This document shows positions 1 to 9,661 of a stretch of DNA of 55,644 nt, piece by piece. This stretch comes from DATLYH01 sp035575035. GTDB lineage: Bacteria; Planctomycetota; Planctomycetia; Gemmatales; Gemmataceae. The stretch covers positions 1 to 55,644 of the forward strand of contig DATLYH010000401.1 in assembly GCA_035575035.1 (NCBI GenBank), in the 5' to 3' direction. Below the pieces are notes generated by a model that made no database searches, was not told where the DNA came from, and saw nothing but the letters and a program-made list of their open reading frames with translations. The translations under genes and the position numbers were made by a program. How positions within the stretch are numbered: position 1 is the stretch's first letter; the number at the start of each line of letters is the position of its first letter.

Positions 1-1730
1 GGTCACGCAACACCAAGGCGTCCACATAGACCGGGCTCCAGACGTACTGGATTTTGGCGGTCCCGCCAACGCGCTCCTCCAGCACCTGCCAGGCCGCCGA
101 GTAGTACAGGTCGGTCACCGTGCCCGAGCGGTCCTCCGTCACCCGCCGGCTCAGCGCGTCGTGACTGTAGGTGACCAGGGTGGTGGCGCCGTCCTTGACC
201 TTCACCAGCCGGTTCCAGGCGTCATAGACCAGGGTCTTGCCGGTCGGGTCGGTGGTCAGGTTGCCGTTGTTGTCGTAGGCGGGCGTCGTCTGGCCCGAGA
301 TGGCGGTGATCTGGTTCTGGCGGTTGTGGCTGCGCGACTCTGGGGTGCCATCCGTCGTCAGCGTGCTCCAGTTGCCCAACGCGTCGAAGTCCCACTCCTG
401 ACTGCGGCTGGCGCTGGCCACCGTGTCGGGGATGCCGTCGCTGTTGCTGTCGCTCAGCACGCCCCGGCGGAAGGCGGTCAGCTGGTTGAGCAGGTCGTAG
501 CCCTCGCTGGCGCCGTTGGCGTGGTACAGCTCGCTGAAAGCGGCATCGATCAGGTTCTGGCGATAGAGCCGGTTGTTGTTGCGGTCGTAGCCATAGGCGA
601 AGCGGTCGGTGTGACTGCCGTCGCCCTTGCGCCAACGCTGATCGACCACCCGGCCGAAGCGGTCCAGCCCCGTGTACGGGTCGCCGGCATCGCCGTCGGC
701 TTCGCCCGCCTGCTTGATATAGGTGAGGTCCACGCTGGGTTGGGGGTGGGCGCGGCGCACCACGGTGGCCAGGCCGAGGTAGTCGTAGCTCTCCAGCGTG
801 GCTGAGTTGTCAAAGAGCGAAGACAACCGGCTGATGCGGTCATCGAGCCCGGCTGAGTAATTGTAATTGAGCACCCGGCCGTTGGGGTAGGTCAGGCTGG
901 TCAGCCGGCTGTGGTTGGCACCGCCGGCCATCTCACTGTAGCCGTACTGCACCTTCGGCGTCGTCGCTGGGTCCACCGCCCCGGCGTGGGCCTGGTACTC
1001 GGTAATCAGCTGCCCCAGGCCATTGTACACCCGCTCCACCTGGTTCACCACATTGCCGCCGCTGGGTGCGTCGTAGCTGGTGAAGCGGAACGGCCGCCCC
1101 GCCGTGTCGTAAGCTGTCTCGATGCGACGGATCGCCCCGTCCACCCCGCTGGCCAGCGTGGTCACCGCATCGGCCGTCAGGCGGCCGAGCACGTCGTAGC
1201 TGTAGGCGTGGACGCTGCCATTGCGGTCGGTGCGGGTGGTCACCTCGCCCAGGGCATTGTAGGTGTACTTCTCGCTGTCAGCCGCAGCGGTGCTCGGGTT
1301 GCCGTTGGCGTCATATTGCGTCTCGGTCTGGGTCAGCACGAGGTCGCCGGTGACGTTGCCCGCGTCGGTCCAGGCAGTGTCGCCGCCGCTGTCGGTGGCG
1401 AAGGTCTTCGTCAGCCGGCCGGCCCCGTCGTACTGGTGCTTGGTTACCAGCCCGCCCGGCTCGGCGGTCTTGAGGACCAGGCCACGACGGGTCGTATCAG
1501 GTGTCGATGGTCAGGGCAGTGGACGAGATGGCGCCGGTGGATGGGTCCACGCTGTAGACCCGGGTGCGGAAGACCCGGCCCTGGTCGTCGTAGTCGGTGG
1601 TAGTGCGGGCACGCAGCAGACTGGACGACGGCTTGTCCGGCAGTACGGTGCCCAATGCCCGAGGAGGGTGACAGGCGTTGGAGAAGGCGACGTACTCGAC
1701 CACCGATAGCGCCGGCGATGATCTCCCCAA
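1..1730 (-). pseudogene. RHS/YD-repeat protein, decayed, 3' end outside the window
   Basis: The minus strand encodes a run of YD/RHS repeats with typical phrases such as YDNNGNLTTDPTGK, LVYDAWNRLVKVKDG and YVWSPVYVDALVLRD, open down to position 1, so the C-terminus is outside the window. RHS proteins are large secreted or surface shells that often carry a variable C-terminal toxin. The repeat reading is in one frame from about 1510 down to 1. Its upstream continuation (DYDDQGRVFRTRVYSVDPSTG) is in another frame that ends at a TGA at 1497-1499. Around 1488-1499 the sequence reads as if a Trp codon became TGA and one extra C entered a C-run a few bases later. No start codon or signal peptide is visible for the repeat frame. 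I infer a broken gene or fragment; sequencing error in the C-run is the alternative. Confidence 0.7.
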
Positions 1731-1949
1731 GAGACATGTTTAATCAACTATAGGGGTTGCTTTGCTTATCTCAGCAAGCGTCCCCAGCGTTGGTCGGAAG
1801 TATCGACACCTTCGTGCAGCCCGTGCGGCTGAAGTAGTTTTGACAGCGGCAAGAAGCGGCACCCGCTCCCGATGCCAAACAGCATGAAGGACCTCTCAAC
1901 TCCTAGGGCTGCCCCGAGCGCACCACTTCAAAACGGGTGCTTGAGGGTT

Positions 1950-3710
1950 TCATCCCCGCGTTGGTGCTGCGTCGGTGCCGGGCATCGGTAATGGGGTCGT
2001 TGCCGGCAGGGTGTAGTAGCGCTCGATGATCCCGCGGATCAGGGCCCGACTCCCCGCGGCGGAGAGACCGGCCTGCTGCTCGACCGCCTCCGCCTCGACC
2101 GCCAGCCGCTCGTCCTTGATCCCCTCGCGGAACCAGCGCGAATAGTCTCCTTGCCGCAAATGGTGCGTCCAGGTCTCGTCGTCCACCCCATCGGCAAGTT
2201 GCAGGAAGAGCATTAGGTTTTGTGCCCGCAGGTTGAGCTTCCCCTCCGGGCCACGGAAAAAGAAGCTCCGGTCGGGCGGCAACTCTCCCTCGGCGTACTT
2301 GCGCGTGTGGCGGTGATGCTCGATCCGGCTCGGGGCTACACGGACCCGGAATGGAGCCCGGCCGATGTCTCGCCGCCACAGCAGCACCTCGCCGGGTGCC
2401 AGCTCGACCGCTGTCTGCCCCGGCACACGCTCCCCGATTGCCTTGCAGAACTGCGCGATGGTCGCTTCGGGAGATGCTCCCACGGCGATGACCGTGCCGA
2501 CCGACTCCAGCACCGCCGGCGCCACCTGGTCGGGATGGACAGTGATGAACAGCGCCCGGTTTAGCTCGCCGGGTAGGGCCAGGGCGCCGGGTTGCCAAGA
2601 GGCGGGGAGCAAGTGATGGGCTTCGTCCACGACCAGCCAGTGCGGCCGGGCTGTCCGCGCCCGCATCTCCTGGAGACGCGGCAGCAGCTGGAGGAAAAAC
2701 GACGGTCGATCGGCCAAGGGGAGCCCGACCAGGTTGACCACGGCGCCTGGCCCCGGCGTGGCCAGCACCGCCAACACCTCTTCGGCGGACGGACCTTGCT
2801 GGCTGGTCCCCAGGGTGACAATGCCCTCCAGGCCGTCGTAGTCCCCCTCCGGGTCGATGATGCAGAACTGGTAGCGGTTTTGCATCAAGCGTTCGAGCAG
2901 GCCGGTGGCGACGGTCGATTTGCCACTGCCGGACGGCCCCGCGATCAGCACATTCGGCCCATACGGCGGCAGCCGCACCTGGCCGCCGTCCTCACCGGTG
3001 CCGACCAACAGGTGATGCCGGATCAGCCGGCCATCCAGGTCAGCCAGGTCGTTGGCGATCAGCCGATCGATCACCTCGATCACGCCGGCGCCGTGGTCGC
3101 CATCGGTCACCAGATCGACGCGCTCCTTGACCGCAGCCAGGGCATTGGCGACAGCCGCCGAGCATTCGCAGATGCTCAGGAAGGCATGGTCGTTTTCAGC
3201 ATCGCCGATGCCGACTACCTCGTGCGGCGACAGTTTCAACTCCTCCAAGGCGGCCCGGAGCCCCGTCGCCTTGGTGACGCCGGCGGGCAGCACCATCACC
3301 GCCCCCTTGTTGAAGATCACCTGGAGATCCAACCCCAGGTCGCGGATCGTCTCCAACACGGTCTTCTCGTGCGGTTCCCAGGTGGCGACGATCACCCGGC
3401 CAACGGAGATCGGCGTCACGCCGCGGCGCCGCAGCTCCCGGACGAATTCCTCGGGTGGGGCCGAGGCCAGAACCTTTTCCTCACGGCTGGCGGGGCGGTA
3501 GAGCAAGGCGCCGTTCTCGGCCACCACCCACTCGAAGAAGCCAATCTCAGGGAAGATGCCGCGCAGCTCGTTCAGCTCCCGGCCGGTGACCAGGATGAGG
3601 TGGCGGCCGGTCGCCCGCAGCCGTTCCAGGGCGGCCACGGTCTCCGGATTGACCCGACCGTGGTGGGCCAGGGTGCCATCGTAGTCGAGCGTCAGGACAT
3701 GGTAGCGCAT
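1950..3710 (-). CDS. HAD-superfamily phosphatase fused to a HerA-like P-loop ATPase
   Basis: A 586-residue fusion. Residues 1 to about 215 are a HAD-IIB type phosphatase domain: motif I DYDGT (Asp9 and Asp11 as nucleophile and acid), a VTGR motif near 41-44, and motif IV GIGDAENDHAF near 167-177. A second domain starts near 245 with Walker A GPSGSGKST (258-266), an IIDPEGDYDGL segment of the kind seen in HerA/DUF87 ATPases, and a Walker B-like WLVVDEAHHLLP near 355. The C-terminal third has a HTRKYAEGELPPDRSFFFRG block and a gdYSRWFREGIKD block that I recognise as recurring in such fusions but cannot name. It follows glgC by 28 bp on the same strand, downstream of debranching-enzyme and treZ genes, so a sugar-phosphate phosphatase role is plausible. 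The substrate and the role of the ATPase are unknown. Confidence 0.8.
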   Translation of the reverse strand: MRYHVLTLDYDGTLAHHGRVNPETVAALERLRATGRHLILVTGRELNELRGIFPEIGFFEWVVAENGALLYRPASREEKVLASAPPEEFVRELRRRGVTPISVGRVIVATWEPHEKTVLETIRDLGLDLQVIFNKGAVMVLPAGVTKATGLRAALEELKLSPHEVVGIGDAENDHAFLSICECSAAVANALAAVKERVDLVTDGDHGAGVIEVIDRLIANDLADLDGRLIRHHLLVGTGEDGGQVRLPPYGPNVLIAGPSGSGKSTVATGLLERLMQNRYQFCIIDPEGDYDGLEGIVTLGTSQQGPSAEEVLAVLATPGPGAVVNLVGLPLADRPSFFLQLLPRLQEMRARTARPHWLVVDEAHHLLPASWQPGALALPGELNRALFITVHPDQVAPAVLESVGTVIAVGASPEATIAQFCKAIGERVPGQTAVELAPGEVLLWRRDIGRAPFRVRVAPSRIEHHRHTRKYAEGELPPDRSFFFRGPEGKLNLRAQNLMLFLQLADGVDDETWTHHLRQGDYSRWFREGIKDERLAVEAEAVEQQAGLSAAGSRALIRGIIERYYTLPATTPLPMPGTDAAPTRG

Positions 3711-3738
3711 GGAATTCGATCTCCGTGGCGCGGTCGCG

Positions 3739-5025
3739 TCAGATCACCGTGCTGTCGGGCACGATCGCTCCCTTGGGGATGACGACGATGCCGTCACGGA
3801 TGACGAAGTTATCGCCGTCGGCCTCATGCAGGTTGCAGTGGTTGACGATGCGGACATTGCGGCCGATGCGGCAGTCCTTGTCTACGATGGCCCGCTCAAT
3901 CACCGTGCCGTCGCCGATACCGAGATCCGGGATACCCTGGGCCCGGTTGGCCGCCCGCTCGGCGTCCGTCTCGAACCGGTCGGCGCCGATGAGCACCGTA
4001 TCGCGCAGGAAGACGTTCCGGCCGATGCGGCTGCGCACCCCCACCACGCTCCGCTCAATCCGTGTGCCATAGTCGATGACGCAGCCATCGCTCACCAGAC
4101 ACTGCTTGAGGCTGGCGGCGCAGACCCGCGAGGCCGGCAGGTAACGCATGCGGGTATAGATGACTCCCTCGGGGCTGTGGAAGTCGAATGGTGGCTGGTC
4201 GCTCGTCAGGGCCAGGTTCGCCTCGTGATACGATTTGATCGTCCCGACATCCTCCCAGTAGCCATCGAATAGGTGGGCCTGGACGTGGTGGCTGGCGATG
4301 CTGCGCGGGAAGATCTCTTTGCCGAAATCAACGGCATCGGCGTGGCGGTAGAGCAGCTCGAAGAGGACCTCACGGCGGAACAGGTAAATGCCCATGTTGG
4401 CCAGATAGTTCCGCCCCGAGACTGCCAAGCTGCGCGCCGCCAGCCACTCATCAGGGGTGAAGACCGGTTCCAGCTGGGCGTCGCTCTTGGGCTTCTCGAC
4501 AAAGCCGACGACCCGGCCGCTGTCGTCCAGCCGAGCGATGCCGAAGCCGGCCACCTGCTCGCGGCCAACCGGTAGCACGGCGATGGTCACGTCGGCGCCG
4601 CTCTCGCGGTGGGTGCGCCAAAGCTCGCGGAAGTCCATGCGGTAGATCTGATCGCCCGAGAGGATTAGCACCTCGCGGCAGTCGTCCTGCTCGACGTAAC
4701 GGAGATTCTGGCGGACGGCGTCGGCGGTCCCTTGATACCAGTCGGCCGCTTCCATCGTCTGCTGGGCGGCCAGGATCTCGACGAACCCTCGGCTAAAAGG
4801 ATCGAACTTGTAGGTGTTGGCGATGTGGCGGTGCAGGCTGACACTGAGGAATTGGGTCAGTACGTAGATACGGCGGAAGCCGCTGTTGATGCAGTTGCTG
4901 ATGGGGATGTCGATGAGGCGGTACTTGCCGGCCAGGGGCACGGCCGGCTTGCTCCGCAGCTTGGTCAGCGGGTAGAGCCGGGTCCCGCGGCCGCCGCCCA
5001 GGATCAGGCTGAGGACATCGCTCAT
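3739..5025 (-). CDS. glgC: Glucose-1-phosphate adenylyltransferase
   Basis: GlgC makes ADP-glucose from glucose-1-phosphate and ATP, the committed step of bacterial glycogen synthesis. The 428-residue product has the usual family length. The nucleotidyltransferase signature LGGGRGTRLYPLTKLRSKPA lies at the N-terminus, followed by KYRLIDIPISNCINSG, the QGTADAVRQN loop near 100, and ILSGDQIYRMD near 125. VGFVEKPK is the later sugar-phosphate-binding segment. The C-terminal quarter shows left-handed beta-helix hexapeptide character (IGRNVFLRDTVLIGAD, CRIGRNVRIVNHCNL). It sits between the debranching enzyme gene (93 bp upstream) and the HAD-ATPase gene (28 bp downstream), all on the minus strand and probably co-transcribed. 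Confidence 0.95.
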   Translation of the reverse strand: MSDVLSLILGGGRGTRLYPLTKLRSKPAVPLAGKYRLIDIPISNCINSGFRRIYVLTQFLSVSLHRHIANTYKFDPFSRGFVEILAAQQTMEAADWYQGTADAVRQNLRYVEQDDCREVLILSGDQIYRMDFRELWRTHRESGADVTIAVLPVGREQVAGFGIARLDDSGRVVGFVEKPKSDAQLEPVFTPDEWLAARSLAVSGRNYLANMGIYLFRREVLFELLYRHADAVDFGKEIFPRSIASHHVQAHLFDGYWEDVGTIKSYHEANLALTSDQPPFDFHSPEGVIYTRMRYLPASRVCAASLKQCLVSDGCVIDYGTRIERSVVGVRSRIGRNVFLRDTVLIGADRFETDAERAANRAQGIPDLGIGDGTVIERAIVDKDCRIGRNVRIVNHCNLHEADGDNFVIRDGIVVIPKGAIVPDSTVI

Positions 5026-5118
5026 GATCGGCCTCTTGAGAGCGGACCGGGCTGGCCGCCTTCCTAGGGCCGCTCGCGGTCAAGTTTTGCAAGGGTCATG
5101 CCGCCCACGCTGCCGGGC

Positions 5119-7308
5119 TCATGGCCCGGAACCGACGTGCTTCAGCAAGGCACCGGCGCGGAGAGAGGGCCGGGCTTCCGGTGCGGTCCGGGCCCAGCCG
5201 CGGAGCACCTCGGCCACACTCCAGGCCTGGGCCATGCAGCCGCGCGGCGTGAACGGCGGCTCGGCATCGAAGATTTCGCTGATGGTGCCGATGCCGGCCT
5301 CGTGCAGGTGGTCCACAAACCCCTCCAGGAAACGCCGGGCCCCAACTCGGTCGTCGGGATGCACCTTGATCCAGGCGTCGAGGAATGGGCCGATCAACCA
5401 GGCCCAGACCGTCCCCTGGTGGTAGGCGGCATCGCGGGCGCGGAGGTCGCCGTAGTACTGCGGCTTGTAGTCGGGGTGACCCGGCGCCAGCGACCGCAGC
5501 CCGACCGGCGTTAGCAGCCGGTCTTTTACTACCTCCAGCACCGACCCCCAGCGGCCGCGCTCCAGAATCGGGTGATCCAGGGCGATGGCGAAGAGCTGGT
5601 TGGGCCGGCACGCCGGATCATCGCCCCCCTCGCCGTCGATTACATCATAAAGATAACCGCCCGACGCGTACCAGAAACGCCGGTTGAACGCTTCCCGGGC
5701 CCGCTCAGCGTGCTCGGCCAGCACGTCAGGGGTCAGGGGTGAGGGGTCAGGGGTCAGGGAAGACATTGCCGGCGCCGGACTTCCCTCTCCTTGTCCCAGT
5801 TTTCTGACTTCTGACCTCTGACCCCTGACCTCTGACCCCTGCTCTTCGCGGAGCCAACTCTCCAACAATTTCAAGGCATTGTACCACAGGGCGTTGATCT
5901 CGACCGCCTTGCCGCGCCGCGGTGTCACTACCCAGTCGCCGACCTTGGCATCCATCCAGGTCAGCTGGTAGCCCTCTGCCCCCTGACGGAGCAGGCCGTC
6001 AGCCGGATCGACGCCGATGCCAAAGCGCGTGCCGCGCAGGTGGTGGGCGATGATGTCTTGCAACTTGGGGAGCAAGAGCCGCAAGGTGCCGCGATCGCCG
6101 GTGGCCTCCAGGTAGCGGTGCAAAGCATGGAAATACCATAGCGTGGCGTCGGCGGTGTGGTACAGGCCCTCCTTCTCCCCCTCGGGAAAGAGATTGGGAA
6201 TCAGGCCGTCCCGGATATAGTGGGCGAAGGTACGGAGGATGTAGCCGGCCTCGGCATACCGGCCGGTGACCAGCGTCAGCCCTTCGAGGCTGATCATGGT
6301 GTCGCGGCCCCAGTCGGTGAACCAGTGGTAGCCGGCGATGATGGTGCGCACCTCGTCACCGGCGGCGTGGGCCCGGGCGGCATCCTCGACACGGCCGGCC
6401 GGGGTGATGATGAACTGGTCGGCGGCCAGCACCAAATCGCGGGCCGGGCCGCGTTGCACTTCCGGCCAGGCCGCTGCGACCAGCCGCGCCCGCCGCTCGT
6501 GCTCGGCCTGGAATGCCTCCTCGGGCGTCAGGGCCAGGACGGTTTCCCATGATTCGGTCGAGGCGACCAGCGTCGCCTGACGGCCGGGCGACAGGTCCAC
6601 CCGAAAATAGCCGGGGCTCCAGAGTTCGCCCTGCGCCTCGTAACCGCGGGCCTTTTCCACCCGGTAGAGGATGTCGGGGAGTGTCTTGGGGTCCATCGTG
6701 AAGGCCGGCCGCTCGCCGTGTAGGTACATCCGCAAGGGCGGCAGCGGCGCCCGCGCCGAGATCTCGTAGCGCCCCTCGATGCAGATAACGGTGTACGGCC
6801 CAGGGTGCCGCGTGCTGACCGGGGCCTCGTGCGGCCGAAAGTGGACCGATGGCCGCAGCTTCAGCCGGACCGTCTCGCCGCCGGCCACCAGACGATAATT
6901 GATGTGGACGGTGTTCTGCAAGTGAGGCAGCAGCACCCGCTTCTCGAAGGCAATGCCATCGACCTCGTAGCGCCAGACCGGCAGGCCGTTCTCCAGGCGG
7001 AACTCGGTCAGGTAGTCGGTGCCGTGCAGCTCCAGGCTGTCGGTCCGCTCCTCGCCGCCGAACAGCAGCGTCCGGCCGCCGGGCAGACGGATCAGCTCGG
7101 AAAGATGGTTCAGCATCACCTGGCGGCCCAAGGGCGCGGGCAGGGCGGCGACCAGCAGGCTGTGGTAGCGGCGCGAGGCGACACCGGCTAGCGTACCAGA
7201 GGCATAGCCCCCCAGGCCGTTGGTCACCAGCCACTCGCGCGTCAGAAGTCGCTCGGGACAGTCTGCCTTGCTTCCCGTCAGTGGGATGCGCAGAATCCAG
7301 TCATCCAT
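5119..7308 (-). CDS. Glycogen debranching enzyme (amylo-alpha-1,6-glucosidase family)
   Basis: A 729-residue bacterial/archaeal-type debranching enzyme that should hydrolyse alpha-1,6 branch stubs in glycogen. The N-terminal domain begins MDDWILRIP and carries the conserved TNGLGGYASGTLAGVASRRYH segment. The C-terminal alpha-barrel catalytic domain shows GYHWFTDWGRDTMISLEGL, LIPNLFPEG, YHTADATLWYF and the late DAAYHQGTVWAWLIGPFLDA block. An open frame continues 145 codons further upstream, but that stretch is antisense to the 3' end of treZ and unlike the family, so the ATG at 7308 is chosen. Residues about 489-528 are a repeat-derived insert (GSEVRGQRSEVRK and LTPDPSPLTPD) without counterpart in the family; see the repeat at 5726-5841. 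Upstream treZ ends 76 bp away. Confidence 0.92.
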   Translation of the reverse strand: MDDWILRIPLTGSKADCPERLLTREWLVTNGLGGYASGTLAGVASRRYHSLLVAALPAPLGRQVMLNHLSELIRLPGGRTLLFGGEERTDSLELHGTDYLTEFRLENGLPVWRYEVDGIAFEKRVLLPHLQNTVHINYRLVAGGETVRLKLRPSVHFRPHEAPVSTRHPGPYTVICIEGRYEISARAPLPPLRMYLHGERPAFTMDPKTLPDILYRVEKARGYEAQGELWSPGYFRVDLSPGRQATLVASTESWETVLALTPEEAFQAEHERRARLVAAAWPEVQRGPARDLVLAADQFIITPAGRVEDAARAHAAGDEVRTIIAGYHWFTDWGRDTMISLEGLTLVTGRYAEAGYILRTFAHYIRDGLIPNLFPEGEKEGLYHTADATLWYFHALHRYLEATGDRGTLRLLLPKLQDIIAHHLRGTRFGIGVDPADGLLRQGAEGYQLTWMDAKVGDWVVTPRRGKAVEINALWYNALKLLESWLREEQGSEVRGQRSEVRKLGQGEGSPAPAMSSLTPDPSPLTPDVLAEHAERAREAFNRRFWYASGGYLYDVIDGEGGDDPACRPNQLFAIALDHPILERGRWGSVLEVVKDRLLTPVGLRSLAPGHPDYKPQYYGDLRARDAAYHQGTVWAWLIGPFLDAWIKVHPDDRVGARRFLEGFVDHLHEAGIGTISEIFDAEPPFTPRGCMAQAWSVAEVLRGWARTAPEARPSLRAGALLKHVGSGP
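5726..5841. repeat. In-frame palindromic island of GGGGTCA-type repeats
   Basis: The left arm (5726-5760) is built from tandem GGGGTCA-like units on the plus strand and the right arm (5804-5841) from their complement (TGACCCC/TGACCTC units), with about 43 bp between, so either strand can fold into a long hairpin. It lies wholly inside the debranching-enzyme gene, keeps its frame open and adds about 39 residues before an RxAREAFNRRFWY segment that reads as normal family sequence. It is the same kind of event as the islands at 21401, 31022 and 35353, but with a different motif. Confidence 0.75.
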
Positions 7309-7384
7309 GGTCGCTTCACTCCGACCCGGCCGCAGGCGGCCTGGCGCCCCTCTTCGGCGCGGCGCTAAGCTGCAAGCAGCCCCG

Positions 7385-9268
7385 TTATTGTTCCGCCGGA
7401 ACGAGCACGACCGCAGCCTCTGCTGGGATGCGCCAGTTCTCCTCGGTGTCCAGCGGTGCCGTGCCGTCGCCGCCGTAGCGGATGTCTTCACTGGACCAGC
7501 GGACCTTCCACTGCTTGCCCTCCGGCGGGGCCAGCAGTGGCTCCGGAGCCGGGTCGAAGTGGAGGTCACGGCCGAGGTTGACCACCAACAGCACGTCGTT
7601 ACGGTCGTCTCCAAAGTAGCGGAGCACGAAGGCGTGTGGGCCCAGCACGGCGCCGTCCACACCGCGCGGCCGTTGGGCCCGGAAGACCGGCTCTTCGCGC
7701 CGCAGGCAGAGCAGATCGCGGTGCAGGGCGTAGGCCTCGGCATGTTGCTGCCGCTCGGCGAAGTCGAGTTTGCAGCGCTCGAAGGTCCTCATGTCAGCCG
7801 GGTCAGGCAGACGGGCCTGTACTTCAGGAAGGGCAATGCGGCGGAACTGTGCCAGGAAGTCGGCCCGCCCTTTGCGCACCAACTTCGCCAGCTCTGGGTG
7901 ATGGTCGGCGAAGTAAAAGAATGGCCGCGAGGAGGCGAACTCCTGCCCCTGGAACAACATCGGCGTCCCTGGCGCCAGCAGTGTCAGGGCGGTCAGTGCC
8001 CGGAACCGGCCAGGACTGCTCAGTTGATGGCAGCGCAGGCCACGGGCCGAGTTGGCTACCTGGTCATGGTTCTCGAGGAACGTCACGAACCGGGCCGGCT
8101 CCAGATCGAGGGCCGGCATGCCGCGGCGTTTCTGCTGCCACTTGTAGCGCTGCCCTTGGTAGAGGTAGCCCCACTTGACCGCCGAGATAAACTCCTGCGG
8201 CGCGCCCCGGTAGTCGGTGTAATAGCCCTCACGGCACCCTGTCAGCGCCACCCGGGCGCTGTGGTGGAAGTCGTCATTCCACAAGGCATCGATGCCGTAG
8301 CCGCCGCGCTCCGGCGGCCGGACCAGCTGGGCGTGCTGCGACTCGTTCTCGGCCACGATCAACGTCCGACGGCCGCGGCCTGCCTCGCGCACCCGCCGGG
8401 TGATCGCCGCCAGGATGTGTTCCGGCGAGCCGTCGAAGATTTGCTGGGTGGCGTCGAGGCGCAGGCCGTCAAGGTGGAACTCGTCGATCCAGTAGCCGGC
8501 ATTGGCAATGAAGAACTCACGCACCGGGCCGGCGCCGGGGCCGTCGAAGTTGAGCGCCTCGCCCCACTCGCACTTGTAACGGTCGGTGAAGTAGTCCTCC
8601 GCGAATTGCTTGAGATAGTTGCCGTCCGGCCCGAGGTGGTTGTAGACCACGTCGAGGATCACCCCTAGCCCGGCGGCATGGGCCTGATCGACGAAGCGGC
8701 GGAAGTCGTCGGGGGTGCCATAGAGCCGGGTCGGGGCGAACAGATCCACGCCGTCGTAGCCCCAACCGAAGCGGCCGGGGAACTCCGCCACCGGCATGAC
8801 CTCGATGACGGTGACGCCCAGGTCGGCCAGTTCCGGCAGCTGACGAGCGGCCGCTTGCCATGTTCCTTCCGGGGTGAAGGTGCCGATGTGCATTTCATAA
8901 ATGACCTGCCCTTGCAGGCTGACACCCGGCCAGCCGTCGTCGGACCAGGCGAACCGGCTGGGATCAATCACTTGCGACGGCCCGTGCGGTCCCTCCGGCT
9001 GGAAGCGCGAGGCGGGATCAGGGTAGAGGGCCGTGTCACCGTCGAGACGGAAGCGATAACGGGTGCCGGCCGAGGCGACCGCCACGTGACCGGAGAAGTA
9101 ACCGTTCCCCTCCGCCTCCAGTTCGATCGCCACGGCCGTACCGCCGCAAGAAGGTTCGATCCCCCCTTCCAGGACCACCTCCACACGTTGGCGGCGCGGT
9201 GCCCAGACCCGGAAATGAACCCCACCGGCCGGTTGAACCTCCGCCCCGATCGGTAACCGCCGCTTCAT
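7385..9268 (-). CDS. treZ: Malto-oligosyltrehalose trehalohydrolase
   Basis: A GH13 enzyme of 627 residues that would release trehalose from maltooligosyl-trehalose, the second step of the TreY-TreZ route. It opens with a CBM48-type beta-domain (GGVHFRVWAPRRQRVEVVLEG). The barrel then shows YEMHIGTFTPEGTW, GVTVIEVMPVAEFPG, WGYDGVDLFAP, VVYNHLGPDGNY, the nucleophile segment DGLRLDAT (near 268), the acid/base segment LIVAENES (near 307) and FLENHDQVAN (near 400), all typical of TreZ and distinguishing it from GlgB. A C-terminal beta-sandwich follows. It is the first gene of the minus-strand glucan/trehalose cluster. The partner treY is not in the window. The ATG at 9268 is followed directly by family sequence (MKRRLPIGAEV), supporting this start. 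Confidence 0.92.
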   Translation of the reverse strand: MKRRLPIGAEVQPAGGVHFRVWAPRRQRVEVVLEGGIEPSCGGTAVAIELEAEGNGYFSGHVAVASAGTRYRFRLDGDTALYPDPASRFQPEGPHGPSQVIDPSRFAWSDDGWPGVSLQGQVIYEMHIGTFTPEGTWQAAARQLPELADLGVTVIEVMPVAEFPGRFGWGYDGVDLFAPTRLYGTPDDFRRFVDQAHAAGLGVILDVVYNHLGPDGNYLKQFAEDYFTDRYKCEWGEALNFDGPGAGPVREFFIANAGYWIDEFHLDGLRLDATQQIFDGSPEHILAAITRRVREAGRGRRTLIVAENESQHAQLVRPPERGGYGIDALWNDDFHHSARVALTGCREGYYTDYRGAPQEFISAVKWGYLYQGQRYKWQQKRRGMPALDLEPARFVTFLENHDQVANSARGLRCHQLSSPGRFRALTALTLLAPGTPMLFQGQEFASSRPFFYFADHHPELAKLVRKGRADFLAQFRRIALPEVQARLPDPADMRTFERCKLDFAERQQHAEAYALHRDLLCLRREEPVFRAQRPRGVDGAVLGPHAFVLRYFGDDRNDVLLVVNLGRDLHFDPAPEPLLAPPEGKQWKVRWSSEDIRYGGDGTAPLDTEENWRIPAEAAVVLVPAEQ

Positions 9269-9661
9269 ACCCTCCTCCGCGGTTAACTCGCAGGCGCCTG
9301 CATTTCCCCAGGGGATTGAGCAAACGTTGTGCCCAACTCATCCGTGGTAAGACCGTCCCCTTGGCCGACAGACTCGGAGCCCCCTTCGGGCCATGAGGCA
9401 GAGCTTGGCCCACAAGATATGCCGCTTGCACACAAGGATATTCCGGGACGCGAATCTGACAACGGCCTCTGGCAGATGCCCTACCCTGTCTCGCCGGAAC
9501 ATAACGCCCGGCTGAGCATCGGTTCCGATGAGGACTCAGTGCCCTTGCTTTCTCCAGAAGTCGGCGGTAAACCTTTCCCTTTCGTCCGGGGCTTGGGGGT
9601 GAGGAAGCGGCACTGGATTTGCAGTTTCTCGACCGGAACAGAGAACGGAGAAGATGGGGCC
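9269..9661. other. Divergent intergenic region treZ / receiver gene
   Basis: About 390 bp between the starts of treZ (minus) and the receiver-domain gene (plus). An open frame upstream of the receiver protein has no family character and is not accepted as coding. It should hold promoters for both directions, but I see no convincing -35/-10 or -24/-12 pair. Confidence 0.5.

Noticed and set aside
2592..3782. A 396-codon plus-strand frame opposite the HAD-ATPase gene
   Set aside because: The minus strand has HAD motifs and a Walker A; the plus frame has Gln/His/Arg-rich noise.
7309..7743. 145-codon N-terminal extension of the debranching enzyme
   Set aside because: The stretch lies over the 3' end of treZ in another frame and has no similarity to the family; MDDWILRIP is the natural start.
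9150..9170. GGTTCGATCCCC-like sequence recalling a tRNA T-arm
   Set aside because: It is inside treZ and no acceptor, D or anticodon arms can be built around it.
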